Shown: piece by piece, positions 26,739 to 35,152 of the stretch | Layout of the letters: each line of letters starts with the position of its first letter | Position numbering within the stretch: position 1 is the stretch's first letter | Assembly: GCF_009917485.1 (NCBI RefSeq) | Contig: NZ_QZDT01000001.1 | Span: forward strand, 310,001-374,000 | Source: Parablautia muri | GTDB lineage: Bacteria; Bacillota; Clostridia; Lachnospirales; Lachnospiraceae | Direction of reading: 5' to 3' | Length of the DNA: 64,000 nt | Translations under genes and position numbers: made by a program | The notes under the pieces: generated by a model | What the model was told of the DNA's origin: nothing | Seen by the model: the letters and a program-made list of their open reading frames with translations, nothing else | Database searches by the model: none

Positions 26739-27695
26739 ATGAATATAATCAGAATGTCCGGAGGTCTGGGGAATCAGATGTTCCAATATGCATTATGCAT
26801 GAAACTTTGCTCTATGGGTAAGGAAGTAAAATTTGATGATATCAACGAATATCGCAGTGATGATACCCGTCCGATTATGCTGGCCTTATTTGGCATTGAC
26901 TATCCAAGAGCCACATGGGATGAGATTATAGAGTTCACGGACGGTTCCATGAAGATTTTAAAAAGAATTGGTCGGAAAATTTTTGGGCGCCGGGCGATTG
27001 AATATTATGAGAACGGTTTTTACGACCCACAGGTATTGAATTTTGATTCTATGTACTTGCGGGGCAACTTTCAAAGTGAAAAATACTTTGAAGATATTAA
27101 GGATGAGGTGAGAGCGCTTTATCAGTTTCCTTCTTTAGAAGAACTGCATTTGCCGGAAAAGCTTTATAAGAGTACGAAAACATGCTTGGATGCAATTGAG
27201 GGAACGGAGGCTGTGAGTATACATATGTATCGCAGTGATTCCCGACTGGACGAAGAATTGTATGAGGGGATTTGTACGGAGAAATACTATGAAGGAGCCG
27301 TAAGGTTTATACAGGAAAAATATCCGGATGCGGTTTTTTATGTTTTCAGTAATGAACCCAAGTGGGTAAGAGGCTGGGTAGAGTATCTAGTTGAAAATCA
27401 GCTTAAGGAATACATGGAGGCGGAACAGAGCAAATCTTTGGAAGAACGTTTTGTGATGGTGGAGGCAAACACCGAGCATACGGGGTATCTGGACATGATG
27501 CTCATGAGTAAATGTAAGCACAATGTCATATCCAATTCCAGCTTTAGCTGGTGGGCTGCATGGCTTAATGCGAACCCGGATAAATTGGTAGTGGCTCCGG
27601 ATAAGTGGGTGAACGATAGGGAAAGCAATGATGTTTATACCAAGGGTATGGTTCTTATAAATGCGAAGGGCAGGGTAAATTGTACTGTTAAATAG
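26739..27695 (+). CDS. GT11 alpha-1,2-fucosyltransferase-like protein with altered motif
   Basis: 318 residues. MNIIRMSGGLGNQMFQYAL, LRGNFQSEKYF and NSSFSWWAAWLN are standard GT11 motifs. The GDP-fucose-binding motif HxRRGD is changed to H162-M-Y-R-S-D167: the first arginine is Tyr and the glycine is Ser. The next gene is a close tandem paralogue with an intact HVRRGD. Expected reaction is fucose transfer from GDP-fucose in an alpha-1,2 linkage, but activity of this copy is doubtful. It may use another donor or be decaying while still open. Confidence 0.8.
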   Translation: MNIIRMSGGLGNQMFQYALCMKLCSMGKEVKFDDINEYRSDDTRPIMLALFGIDYPRATWDEIIEFTDGSMKILKRIGRKIFGRRAIEYYENGFYDPQVLNFDSMYLRGNFQSEKYFEDIKDEVRALYQFPSLEELHLPEKLYKSTKTCLDAIEGTEAVSIHMYRSDSRLDEELYEGICTEKYYEGAVRFIQEKYPDAVFYVFSNEPKWVRGWVEYLVENQLKEYMEAEQSKSLEERFVMVEANTEHTGYLDMMLMSKCKHNVISNSSFSWWAAWLNANPDKLVVAPDKWVNDRESNDVYTKGMVLINAKGRVNCTVK

Positions 27696-27708
27696 AAATA
27701 AAATACGT

Positions 27709-27723
27709 TGCCGTGAAGCGGCA
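27709..27723 (+). promoter_or_regulatory. Small hairpin between the tandem GT11 genes
   Basis: TGCCG (27709-27713) and CGGCA (27719-27723) around the loop TGAAG, in the 56-base gap. No T tract follows. Possible processing or stability element. Confidence 0.35.
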
Positions 27724-27751
27724 GGGATGATTAGAAGCATGGAAGGGTATT

Positions 27752-28711
27752 ATGGTTATAATCAGGATGACAGGCGGGCTTGGGAATCAGATGTTCCAGT
27801 ATGCTCTATATTTAAAGCTTTGTTCTATGGGGAAAGAGGTAAAATTTGATGATTTTACGGAGTATGAAGGGAGAGATGCAAGACCGGTTATGCTTTGGGT
27901 GTTTGGCATTGATTATCCCAGGGCAACCAAAGAGGAACTGAATAGGATTACGGACGGATTTTTAAAGCTGTCTCATCGAATCAGGAGAAAGCTGTTTGGA
28001 AGAAAGTCTCTTGAGTATCATGAAAAAGATGGAAATTTTGATGAGCAGGTACTGGCCAAAGAGCCTGCTTATCTGACAGGGTATTTCCAGAGTGAAAAAT
28101 ATTTTAAAGATATAGAAGATAAGGTGCGGCAGGCGTTTATTTTTTCAGATAAAATCTGGAATGAACTTGACGATGGCAAATCCGGGGGCGATGAATTCAA
28201 ATTTAAAAACAGCATGAGGCAAAGAGTAGAGCAGTACCTGAAGCAAATAGGGAACTGCCTGTCTGTATCCGTGCATGTGCGTAGAGGGGATTATCTTGAA
28301 AATGATGAGGTATATGGCGGAATATGTACGGAAAAGTATTACTGTGGTGGATTTGAAAAAATGATGGATGTTTTTCCAGAGGCAATTTTTTTTATGTTCA
28401 GTAATGATGTGGAATGGGTTGGCAAGTGGGTAAAGGAATTGTGTGGGAAGTTAAAGCTTTCGGAAGACCGGTTTGTGGTAGTAGAGGGAACCACGGAGAA
28501 TACGGGATATTTTGATCTACTTTTGATGAGCAGATGCAGACATCATATTTTGGCAAACTCTAGTTTCAGTTGGTGGGGGGCATGGCTGAATGCCTCCAAG
28601 GACAAGCTGGTGATAGCGCCCTCTAAATGGTTTAACAATCAGGAGCTTAAAGATATTTACACAGAAGAAATGATTCGGATTTCGCCTGAAGGGGAATGTA
28701 TAAAGGCCTAA
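27752..28711 (+). CDS. GT11 alpha-1,2-fucosyltransferase
   Basis: 319 residues with intact motifs: GGLGNQMFQYALY (8-20), HVRRGDYL at 175-182, TEKYY and NSSFSWWGAWLN. The N-terminal third is nearly the same as the upstream copy (QYAL..LCSMGKEVKFDD, FGIDYPRAT), showing tandem duplication. It has a longer middle (about residues 133-165) than copy 1. Predicted to add fucose from GDP-fucose to the growing lipid-linked glycan in the cytoplasm. ATG 27752 has GGAAGGG upstream. Confidence 0.88.
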   Translation: MVIIRMTGGLGNQMFQYALYLKLCSMGKEVKFDDFTEYEGRDARPVMLWVFGIDYPRATKEELNRITDGFLKLSHRIRRKLFGRKSLEYHEKDGNFDEQVLAKEPAYLTGYFQSEKYFKDIEDKVRQAFIFSDKIWNELDDGKSGGDEFKFKNSMRQRVEQYLKQIGNCLSVSVHVRRGDYLENDEVYGGICTEKYYCGGFEKMMDVFPEAIFFMFSNDVEWVGKWVKELCGKLKLSEDRFVVVEGTTENTGYFDLLLMSRCRHHILANSSFSWWGAWLNASKDKLVIAPSKWFNNQELKDIYTEEMIRISPEGECIKA

Positions 28712-28785
28712 AGCTAGCTAAACTTCCAAACCTTCTATAATAATTACGCAGTACCGCAGGCATAGATTGTGTGCAGGAGGGCAGA

Positions 28786-29808
28786 ATGAAGCAGGATGCG
28801 AAATTGATTTCGGTGATTGTAACCGCCTATAACATTGAGAAATATTTACCCCGCTGTGTGGACAGTCTTTTGGCTCAGACTTATGAGCCGATGGAGATAA
28901 TTTTGGTGGATGACGGTTCTACCGATGGAACGGGCGGGATATGTGATGAATATGCCCAAAAAAGTAAGTTCATTCATGTGATTCATAAAGAAAACGGCGG
29001 ACCTTCTTCCGCAAGAAATGCAGGCTTAAAAATAGCAAAGGGCGATTATATCGGATACGTGGATGGGGATGACTGGACGGAGCCTTCTATGTACAAAGAT
29101 ATGTTGGAAGCATGTCTGGATACCGGGGCGGAGATTGCAATATGTTCTTACCGGCAGGTGGGAGAGGGAGCGGAGGAAGTCCATCCTACCGGTAAAGTAC
29201 TTGCGCTCAGCCGCCAGGAAGCTTTAGAATTATATATTAACGGGGATCCGCAATATCATATTTACCATTCGGTGTGGAGCAAGCTTTTTGACAGAAAGGT
29301 GATAAAGGATATTCGTTTCCCTGAAGGGAGAAAGTCAGAAGATATTATGTATACGACATGGGCGCTTACAAAAGCGTCCAAATGTGTGTTTTTAGATACG
29401 CTCTATTATAATTATATGGTGGACAGAAGCGGCAGTATTATGAACAGCCGGCTGCATGAGAGACGTTTTCAGGATGAAATTCCTTTTTGGAAAGAACAGA
29501 GAGAATATTTGATAGGTCTTGGCATGCAAAAGCTGGCGGAAAAGGCGATGTATCAGTTTTACCGTAAGATGGTTTTTTATTATGTGGATTTCCTAGATAG
29601 AGGCATGAAGAAATCCGGGCGGCAATTAATTGCATTACTGCAAGAGGAAAAACAGGAAATAAAAAAGATTTATAGAAAAAGTTATGTGGCGTTAGGGGAT
29701 AAGGTTAGGATGAAACTGATTTTGGCTTGGCCTGGAGCCTATTACAAAGTGGTGAAGGCATATGACAGGTTTGTGATACCATTGCGGCAACATAAGGATT
29801 CGCAGTAG
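28786..29808 (+). CDS. GT2-family glycosyltransferase
   Basis: 340 residues from ATG 28786 with GGAGG five bases upstream; the GTG at 28771 is less likely. SVIVTAYNIEKYLPRCVDSL, VDDGSTDGTG and the DxD-like YVDGDDW are the GT-A hallmarks. The leader (28745-28785) shares CAGnACCGCAGGC and a TTGTG..TGCAGGAGG run with the leader of 2842, a likely degenerate copy of the recurrent start-proximal element. Sugar unknown. Confidence 0.85.
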   Translation: MKQDAKLISVIVTAYNIEKYLPRCVDSLLAQTYEPMEIILVDDGSTDGTGGICDEYAQKSKFIHVIHKENGGPSSARNAGLKIAKGDYIGYVDGDDWTEPSMYKDMLEACLDTGAEIAICSYRQVGEGAEEVHPTGKVLALSRQEALELYINGDPQYHIYHSVWSKLFDRKVIKDIRFPEGRKSEDIMYTTWALTKASKCVFLDTLYYNYMVDRSGSIMNSRLHERRFQDEIPFWKEQREYLIGLGMQKLAEKAMYQFYRKMVFYYVDFLDRGMKKSGRQLIALLQEEKQEIKKIYRKSYVALGDKVRMKLILAWPGAYYKVVKAYDRFVIPLRQHKDSQ

Positions 29809-29943
29809 TGGACTTCCACTTATTGAACGGGAAAGCCAGGGCTTGGAGATGCGTGCTGCAACAGTTTAGGTGAAAGCTTAATTATTATTTACAATAAGCC
29901 ACCTGCATGGTTTGATAGTGTTTGTATACGGTGCGTTGGCAAT

Positions 29944-29973
29944 TTGTAATAGCATTGTATGAACATTTATGAT
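29944..29973 (+). promoter_or_regulatory. Candidate promoter for the VTC-CotH-DUF4956 unit
   Basis: TTGTAA (29944-29949) and TATGAT (29968-29973) are separated by 18 bases, about 65 bases before ATG 30038. Confidence 0.45.
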
Positions 29974-29995
29974 AGAATGCTATTGTTAAGCCATT

Positions 29996-30010
29996 CGGCG
30001 GCAGCCGCCG
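29996..30010 (+). promoter_or_regulatory. Perfect GC-rich palindrome in the VTC leader
   Basis: CGGCGGC, one central A, and GCCGCCG form a near-perfect palindrome directly downstream of the candidate promoter. It could be a protein-binding operator or an RNA hairpin once the centre opens. Confidence 0.4.
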
Positions 30011-30037
30011 TGAAATTTAAGCAAAGAGGCAAAATAT

Positions 30038-30802
30038 ATGTTCATGACGAAAAACCAGAAAGGTATGATGGAGTGGGGAGGAAAAGAAAGCACGGAGCTA
30101 AAGTATAGAAATGAATGGAAATACTGTGAAAAAGAAGCGGATTTACTTGCGGTAAAGGAACGACTGTCAGGGATACTGGATTATGATTTTCACGCGGGAG
30201 AAGATGGGAAATATACAATTCAAAGTCTGTACTTTGACGATTACAAGAATACCTGCGCAAGAGATAATGTGTCTGGTGAGGGGAAAAGATTCAAATACCG
30301 TATCCGCTATTATGGAGACCAGGCAGAGAGGCTTTGGCTTGAGAAAAAGGAAAAGAAAAACAGCGGATGCCATAAACGGAAATGCGTACTTTCAATGCAG
30401 GAATATCAGAGTATTATAGATGGAAAAGTAATGGATGTTTTTTGGGGAACACAGAAACTTCTGTTGAAAGAATTTTGTTTAGATATCGTAACGCGAGGGT
30501 TTGCTCCAAAGGTAATTATCAGTTATCAGAGAGAAGCATTTGTTGAGTCCATTGCCAACATAAGAATTACGCTGGATTATAATATTTCCGCATCAAATGA
30601 AATAGGACGGTTTTTAAGCGGAAATTATTTCAGAATACCGGTCATGGAAAAGGAGAAACACATTCTGGAAGTAAAATTTGACCGGGTGCTCCCTTCCTAT
30701 ATCAAAGGAGTTCTTCAGTCAAATATACTTTTGCAACAGTCCTTTTCTAAATATTATTTGGGAAGACTTGCCTTACAGGAAAAGAAAGTGAGTATGGTTT
30801 AG
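30038..30802 (+). CDS. VTC-domain polyphosphate-polymerase-like protein
   Basis: 254 residues; ATG 30038 has AGAGG eight bases upstream. The basic-acidic tunnel pattern of VTC domains is visible: LKYRNEWKYC at the start, SLYFDD, KRFKYRIRYYG, WLEKKEKKN, VISYQREAF and EVKFDRVLP near the end. Family knowledge: VTC domains polymerise the gamma-phosphate of ATP into polyphosphate. There is no membrane anchor, so it is probably docked to the DUF4956 membrane protein of the same unit. It is one base short of abutting the CotH gene. Confidence 0.85.
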   Translation: MFMTKNQKGMMEWGGKESTELKYRNEWKYCEKEADLLAVKERLSGILDYDFHAGEDGKYTIQSLYFDDYKNTCARDNVSGEGKRFKYRIRYYGDQAERLWLEKKEKKNSGCHKRKCVLSMQEYQSIIDGKVMDVFWGTQKLLLKEFCLDIVTRGFAPKVIISYQREAFVESIANIRITLDYNISASNEIGRFLSGNYFRIPVMEKEKHILEVKFDRVLPSYIKGVLQSNILLQQSFSKYYLGRLALQEKKVSMV

Positions 30803-32521
30803 ATGAAATTTCGCGCAAGGAAGAAAAGATTTTTCGCAGCAGGAAGCGTGCTTGTGGCGGCTTTGCTGATTCTGTTTGAGATGTCTTGGGCTAAAAGCAA
30901 TGGAACTGCGCCGAATGAGGAAAGCCTCAGAGTGTTCTTTTCCAGAGAATCAGGATTCTATGAGGATGAATTTGAACTGGAACTGGAAGCGAAGGCTGGG
31001 ACGATTTATTATACCTTGGATGGTTCATTGCCGGATAAAAGTTCTGCAAAATATGAAAACCCGATCTTGATCACAGACGCTACACAGAAGGATAATATTT
31101 ATTCCATGATACGGGATGTCTCTGTGGGACTTGACAAGGAACTAGTAGATAAAGTAAGCACATTGGAACCAGGGCCGGGATATGAGGTGCCCAATTATAA
31201 AATTGATAAGGCAACTGTGGTGCGGGCAGCCCTTTACGATGGGGCAGGGCAATGCAGGGACATAAAGACAGCGACTTATTTTGTAGGATTTTCCGATAAA
31301 GACGGATATGATGGAATGAATATCCTCAGTTTAGTGACAGACCCTTCTAACCTTTTCGATTATGAAACGGGTATTTATGTAACTGGTAAGGCCTATGACG
31401 ATTATAAAAGGGAATACAGAGACAAGGGTATTTATATTTTCAGAGAATCCTATTGGTCCCAATGGCTGGCAAATTATAAGAACAGAGGGATAAAGTGGGA
31501 GAGAAAAGCAGTATGTCAGTTTTTTGATTCATCAGGACAACCTGTATTGGCACAAGAATGTGGAATACGCATTCACGGGGTCAGCACCAGAGCATATAAC
31601 CCTAAAAGTTTGAATTTATATGCCAGAAAAGAATATGATGGAAATAAGTATTTTGAGGCGGATTTTTTTGGAACAGGATATCTTCCTTCAACTTTGACTC
31701 TTTTTCAGGGAGGGAATGATTTGAGAATGAAGGTCAAAGATTATCTAATCAGCAGTGTCATTCAAGATTTAGAGGTTTCCGCTATGAACTACCAGCCTTA
31801 TGTGATGTTTCTAAACGGGGAGTATTGGGGCGTTTATTGGCTGTGTGAAAAATATGATGCCCGTTATTTGGAATATTACTATGGGGTGGACAAGGATAAT
31901 GTGATTATGATAAAAGGCGGGGAATTAGCTGAAGGAGAGGAAGAAGATTTTAAATATTATAGAAAAATGGTGGATTTTTGCTCTGAAAGCGACTTGACAA
32001 AGGATGAAAATTATAACAAGGTATGCCAGATGATTGATATGGAAAGCTATATTGATTATTTTGCGGCAATGCTTTATACGGCAAGGGAAGGCGACTGGCC
32101 GTTTCCCAATTATGCTTGCTGGAGGGTAAAGAAGGAAGAAGATGGCGCATATGGGGACGGAAAATGGAGATGGATGGTATTTGATCTGAATTCCGAGGGA
32201 TTCAATCCGAATTTGGATACCATAGATTTAGCTATGGGCGCTGATGGGATGTTTAGAAATTTGATGACAAATGCTACATTCAGGAGACAGCTGATCCATA
32301 GAATAGAAGAATTGGAGGAGACGGTGTTTGAAGTAGGGGCTATGGAAGAAAGAGTTGATGGATATCGGGAATTTATATCTGAAGCTATGCGGGAAAACGA
32401 CAGACGCTTTTATAATGATGATTCTTTAGCTGTTTTTGATGCGGAAATAGAGGAGTTTAGAAGTTTCTTTTATAAAAGAAAAGAATATCTTGCCTCCATC
32501 TTAAATAGCTATATTGACTAA
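30803..32521 (+). CDS. CotH-family protein kinase-like, membrane-anchored, with chitobiase-C-like domain
   Basis: 572 residues. A signal anchor (about 8-28) leads into an extracytoplasmic chitobiase/beta-hexosaminidase C-terminal-like domain (AGTIYYTLDGSLPDKSS, about 68-85). The CotH kinase domain follows: CGIRIHGVSTRAYNPKSLNL, LNGEYWGVYWLCEKYDARYL, and WRWMVFDLNSEGF near residue 455. CotH kinases phosphorylate proteins or act on surface material; here it would act outside the membrane, unlike spore CotH. It shares a unit with VTC and DUF4956 genes, a recurring association in bacteria whose joint function is not established to my knowledge. Confidence 0.85.
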   Translation: MKFRARKKRFFAAGSVLVAALLILFEMSWAKSNGTAPNEESLRVFFSRESGFYEDEFELELEAKAGTIYYTLDGSLPDKSSAKYENPILITDATQKDNIYSMIRDVSVGLDKELVDKVSTLEPGPGYEVPNYKIDKATVVRAALYDGAGQCRDIKTATYFVGFSDKDGYDGMNILSLVTDPSNLFDYETGIYVTGKAYDDYKREYRDKGIYIFRESYWSQWLANYKNRGIKWERKAVCQFFDSSGQPVLAQECGIRIHGVSTRAYNPKSLNLYARKEYDGNKYFEADFFGTGYLPSTLTLFQGGNDLRMKVKDYLISSVIQDLEVSAMNYQPYVMFLNGEYWGVYWLCEKYDARYLEYYYGVDKDNVIMIKGGELAEGEEEDFKYYRKMVDFCSESDLTKDENYNKVCQMIDMESYIDYFAAMLYTAREGDWPFPNYACWRVKKEEDGAYGDGKWRWMVFDLNSEGFNPNLDTIDLAMGADGMFRNLMTNATFRRQLIHRIEELEETVFEVGAMEERVDGYREFISEAMRENDRRFYNDDSLAVFDAEIEEFRSFFYKRKEYLASILNSYID

Positions 32522-32575
32522 ATTTCAAGTCAGGTAAAGTTCAAAAACAGCAGAGTACATGAGGAGGAAAGAATA

Positions 32576-33250
32576 ATGAATCTTATCCAGGCGATGACCA
32601 ATCACATTATGAATAGTTTGCAAAACCAGGAAATTACCACATCAATGATTCTATCGGTGCTTGTTGTGGCGGGTATACTGGCATCATATGAGTTTATTGT
32701 GTACCAGGTAGTACTGCATCGTTCCCTTTATAATAAGGCATTTAATATAGCCATAGCTGTTCTTCCTCTTTTCATATCCACAATTATTTTGTGTTTGCAG
32801 TCCAATTTGGTAATTACTTTGGGAACAATAGGCGCTTTGGCAATCATCCGTTTCAGGACGGCGGTAAAGGATCCGGTGGATTTGATTTTTATCCTTTGGT
32901 CGCTTCATATCGGGATTATCTGCGGCTGTCAGTTGTATGAGATGGCGGTAATCACTTCGCTTGCGGCAACGATAGTTTTAATAGTGCTTGAACGTGTGAA
33001 CCGGAGGACGAAATCTCATATTTTGGTTGTTCATAGCAAGTCAGCACAAAAGGAAGATGAAATCAGGAAACTACTGGAGAAAAATACCAAGAGATATCGA
33101 ATAAAAAGCAGAAACTATACGGAAAAAGGAATGGATTATGTGTTTGAAATCGTAGTGAAAGAAGCGGAAAGTCTGGCATGCGATATGGAACAGGAAGATG
33201 CAGTTGAACGTTTCTCGCTGATGGAGTATGATTCAGATGATGTTCTGTAA
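32576..33250 (+). CDS. DUF4956 membrane protein
   Basis: 224 residues; GAGGAGGAAAG before ATG 32576. Four membrane helices (about 22-42, 54-74, 82-95 and 105-140) contain the signature GALAIIRFRTAVKDPVD at about 88-104. A cytoplasmic C-terminal domain follows (about 145-224). DUF4956 proteins are habitually encoded beside VTC-domain and CotH genes; the conserved basic loop could guide polyphosphate or another anion across the membrane. That role is inference. Confidence 0.85.
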   Translation: MNLIQAMTNHIMNSLQNQEITTSMILSVLVVAGILASYEFIVYQVVLHRSLYNKAFNIAIAVLPLFISTIILCLQSNLVITLGTIGALAIIRFRTAVKDPVDLIFILWSLHIGIICGCQLYEMAVITSLAATIVLIVLERVNRRTKSHILVVHSKSAQKEDEIRKLLEKNTKRYRIKSRNYTEKGMDYVFEIVVKEAESLACDMEQEDAVERFSLMEYDSDDVL

Positions 33251-33278
33251 AAAAGGAAAGAATACCTGATGCTTAATC

Positions 33279-33306
33279 TTGGAGCGGCTGCTACAAAAAT
33301 TATGAT
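33279..33306 (+). promoter_or_regulatory. Candidate promoter before ABC exporter 1
   Basis: TTGGAG (33279-33284) and TATGAT (33301-33306), 16-base spacing, in the 124-base gap; AGAGGAG precedes ATG 33375. Confidence 0.4.
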
Positions 33307-33374
33307 AAAATCAGGCAATATAGAATGAGGTTTGCGGCTTTTTTAGGGGCAAGCGGTCAAGTAAGAGGAGCTAC

Positions 33375-35138
33375 ATGAAAAAGATAAGTTTGTTTGGCAA
33401 AATAAGATATATCTTTGACAGAAAACAAAAAATACAGTTGGTTATTCTGGGGATAATGATTTTTATCGGCGGTTTATTGGAAACCCTGGGAGTTGGGGCC
33501 ATGATTCCGGTGGTGGATGCGCTTTTGATGCCGGAAAAGCTGCAGGGCTATATTGAACAATATAAAATTTTGCAGGACTTGTGTAATTTTTTTCATATCC
33601 GGGATGTTGGCCAGGTTACCTTGACACTTTTATTTGCAATGATGGCTATTTATGTGATTAAGAATCTTTATATTTTATTTTTAACTTATAAACAGAATTC
33701 CTTTATCACCCGGAACAGAAATAAAATGATTAGCCGCGTTATGGCGGAATTCTTAAACAGGCCTTATGAAAAATACCTTGGGGCTGATATTCCTACTGTT
33801 TTTCGTATTACGGACAGCGATATTCCCCAGACCTTTTCTCTGATTTTGGCTATGCTGCAGCTTGCCAGTGAAGTTGTGGTATCTTTTTTGATTTTCCTTG
33901 TATTATTGTGGCAGGATGCAAGTATGACTTTGTTCATTCTTGCAGTTTTTGGTCTTATGACTTTGTTTATTATCAAGGTGTTTAAGCCAAGATTAAATAA
34001 AATAGGCGCTAAAAACCAGGCCCTTCAATCGCGGATTGCCAAGTGGAGGATTCAGGCCACTTATGGACTCAAGGACGTAAAGGTTTTAAACAGGGAAGAA
34101 TTTTTTGTAAGGAATTATTATGAAACAGGTAAAGTTGGGGCAGACGTGGCGCGCAATTATGCGGTTTTAAATAACAGCCCCAGGCTTTTGATTGAAACGG
34201 TATTTATTGTCAGTGTCTTATCTTTTCTTGTTATTTACATCAAAGGCGGCGGAGACGTGGGGGCCATCATGGAAACCATAGCAGCCTTTGGTGTGGCGGC
34301 AATCAGAATACTTCCCAGTGTAAACAGAATTAATACGTATATTACGGAGATTGCCTATACCCAGCCCAGTCTTGATTTTGTCTATGAGAATCTGCAGGAG
34401 GGTATGAAGACGGATGCCATGTTAGCGGAGAGGAAGGCTAATTCCCAGGTAGAGAAGCTGAAACTGGAGGATAAAATCGAACTGGCTCATATCAGCTTTC
34501 ATTACCCGGATTCGGACAAGGCTATTTTTAAGGATGCACATATGATTGTGCCTAAGGGGAAATCGGTAGGAATCATTGGAGCTTCCGGCGCCGGGAAATC
34601 CACAATTGTGGATGTGCTTTTAGGGCTTTTACATGTCCAGGAGGGAGAAATTACCTGTGACGGAGTGAACATTTTTAAAAATTATGAGTCATGGCTTGCA
34701 CAGGTGGGTTACATTCCCCAGTCTATTTATTTGATAGACGAATCTATCAGAGATAACATTGCTTTTGGTATTGATGCGGACAAAATTGATGAGAAAAGAC
34801 TCTGGGAGGTTCTTGAGGAAGCCCAGCTGAAGGAATTTATCCAGGAGCTGCCCAAAGGACTGGATACAACAATTGGAGATAGGGGCGTGCGTCTTTCCGG
34901 AGGACAAAGACAGCGTATCGGCATTGCCAGAGCGCTTTATAATGATCCTGAAATATTGGTGTTTGACGAGGCCACATCGGCGCTTGACAATGATACGGAG
35001 GCTGCGGTTATGGAAGCCATCAACAGTTTCCATGGGAAAAAGACAATGATTATCATTGCACACAGACTAAATACCATTGAAAAATGTGATATCATCTATA
35101 AAGTTGAAGATGGAAAACTGATGGAAACCATTTTATAA
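33375..35138 (+). CDS. PglK-like ABC exporter for lipid-linked oligosaccharides, copy 1
   Basis: 587 residues, fused transmembrane and ATPase domains. Six N-terminal helices begin with GGLLETLGVGAMIPVVDALL, characteristic of PglK-type flippases. ATPase motifs: Walker A GASGAGKST (402-410), signature LSGGQRQR, Walker B ILVFDEATSALD, and the switch histidine in IIIAHRL. It works as a homodimer that flips undecaprenyl-diphosphate-linked glycan outward. It is paralogous to 59862. Because the locus starts with PglF/E/C-type enzymes, a PglK-type exporter is consistent. Confidence 0.85.
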   Translation: MKKISLFGKIRYIFDRKQKIQLVILGIMIFIGGLLETLGVGAMIPVVDALLMPEKLQGYIEQYKILQDLCNFFHIRDVGQVTLTLLFAMMAIYVIKNLYILFLTYKQNSFITRNRNKMISRVMAEFLNRPYEKYLGADIPTVFRITDSDIPQTFSLILAMLQLASEVVVSFLIFLVLLWQDASMTLFILAVFGLMTLFIIKVFKPRLNKIGAKNQALQSRIAKWRIQATYGLKDVKVLNREEFFVRNYYETGKVGADVARNYAVLNNSPRLLIETVFIVSVLSFLVIYIKGGGDVGAIMETIAAFGVAAIRILPSVNRINTYITEIAYTQPSLDFVYENLQEGMKTDAMLAERKANSQVEKLKLEDKIELAHISFHYPDSDKAIFKDAHMIVPKGKSVGIIGASGAGKSTIVDVLLGLLHVQEGEITCDGVNIFKNYESWLAQVGYIPQSIYLIDESIRDNIAFGIDADKIDEKRLWEVLEEAQLKEFIQELPKGLDTTIGDRGVRLSGGQRQRIGIARALYNDPEILVFDEATSALDNDTEAAVMEAINSFHGKKTMIIIAHRLNTIEKCDIIYKVEDGKLMETIL

Positions 35139-35152
35139 GGTGGGGGAAGAGA

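Larger units (their letters stand above)
29809..30037 (+). other. 229-base intergenic region before the VTC trio
   Basis: Nothing coding is supportable. It holds a candidate promoter (29944-29973) and a GC-rich palindrome (29996-30010). A GCAACAGTTTAGG segment near 29861 resembles the GTAACAGTTCAG repeats at 26478 and 26592. No clear terminator for the upstream unit was seen. Confidence 0.5.
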
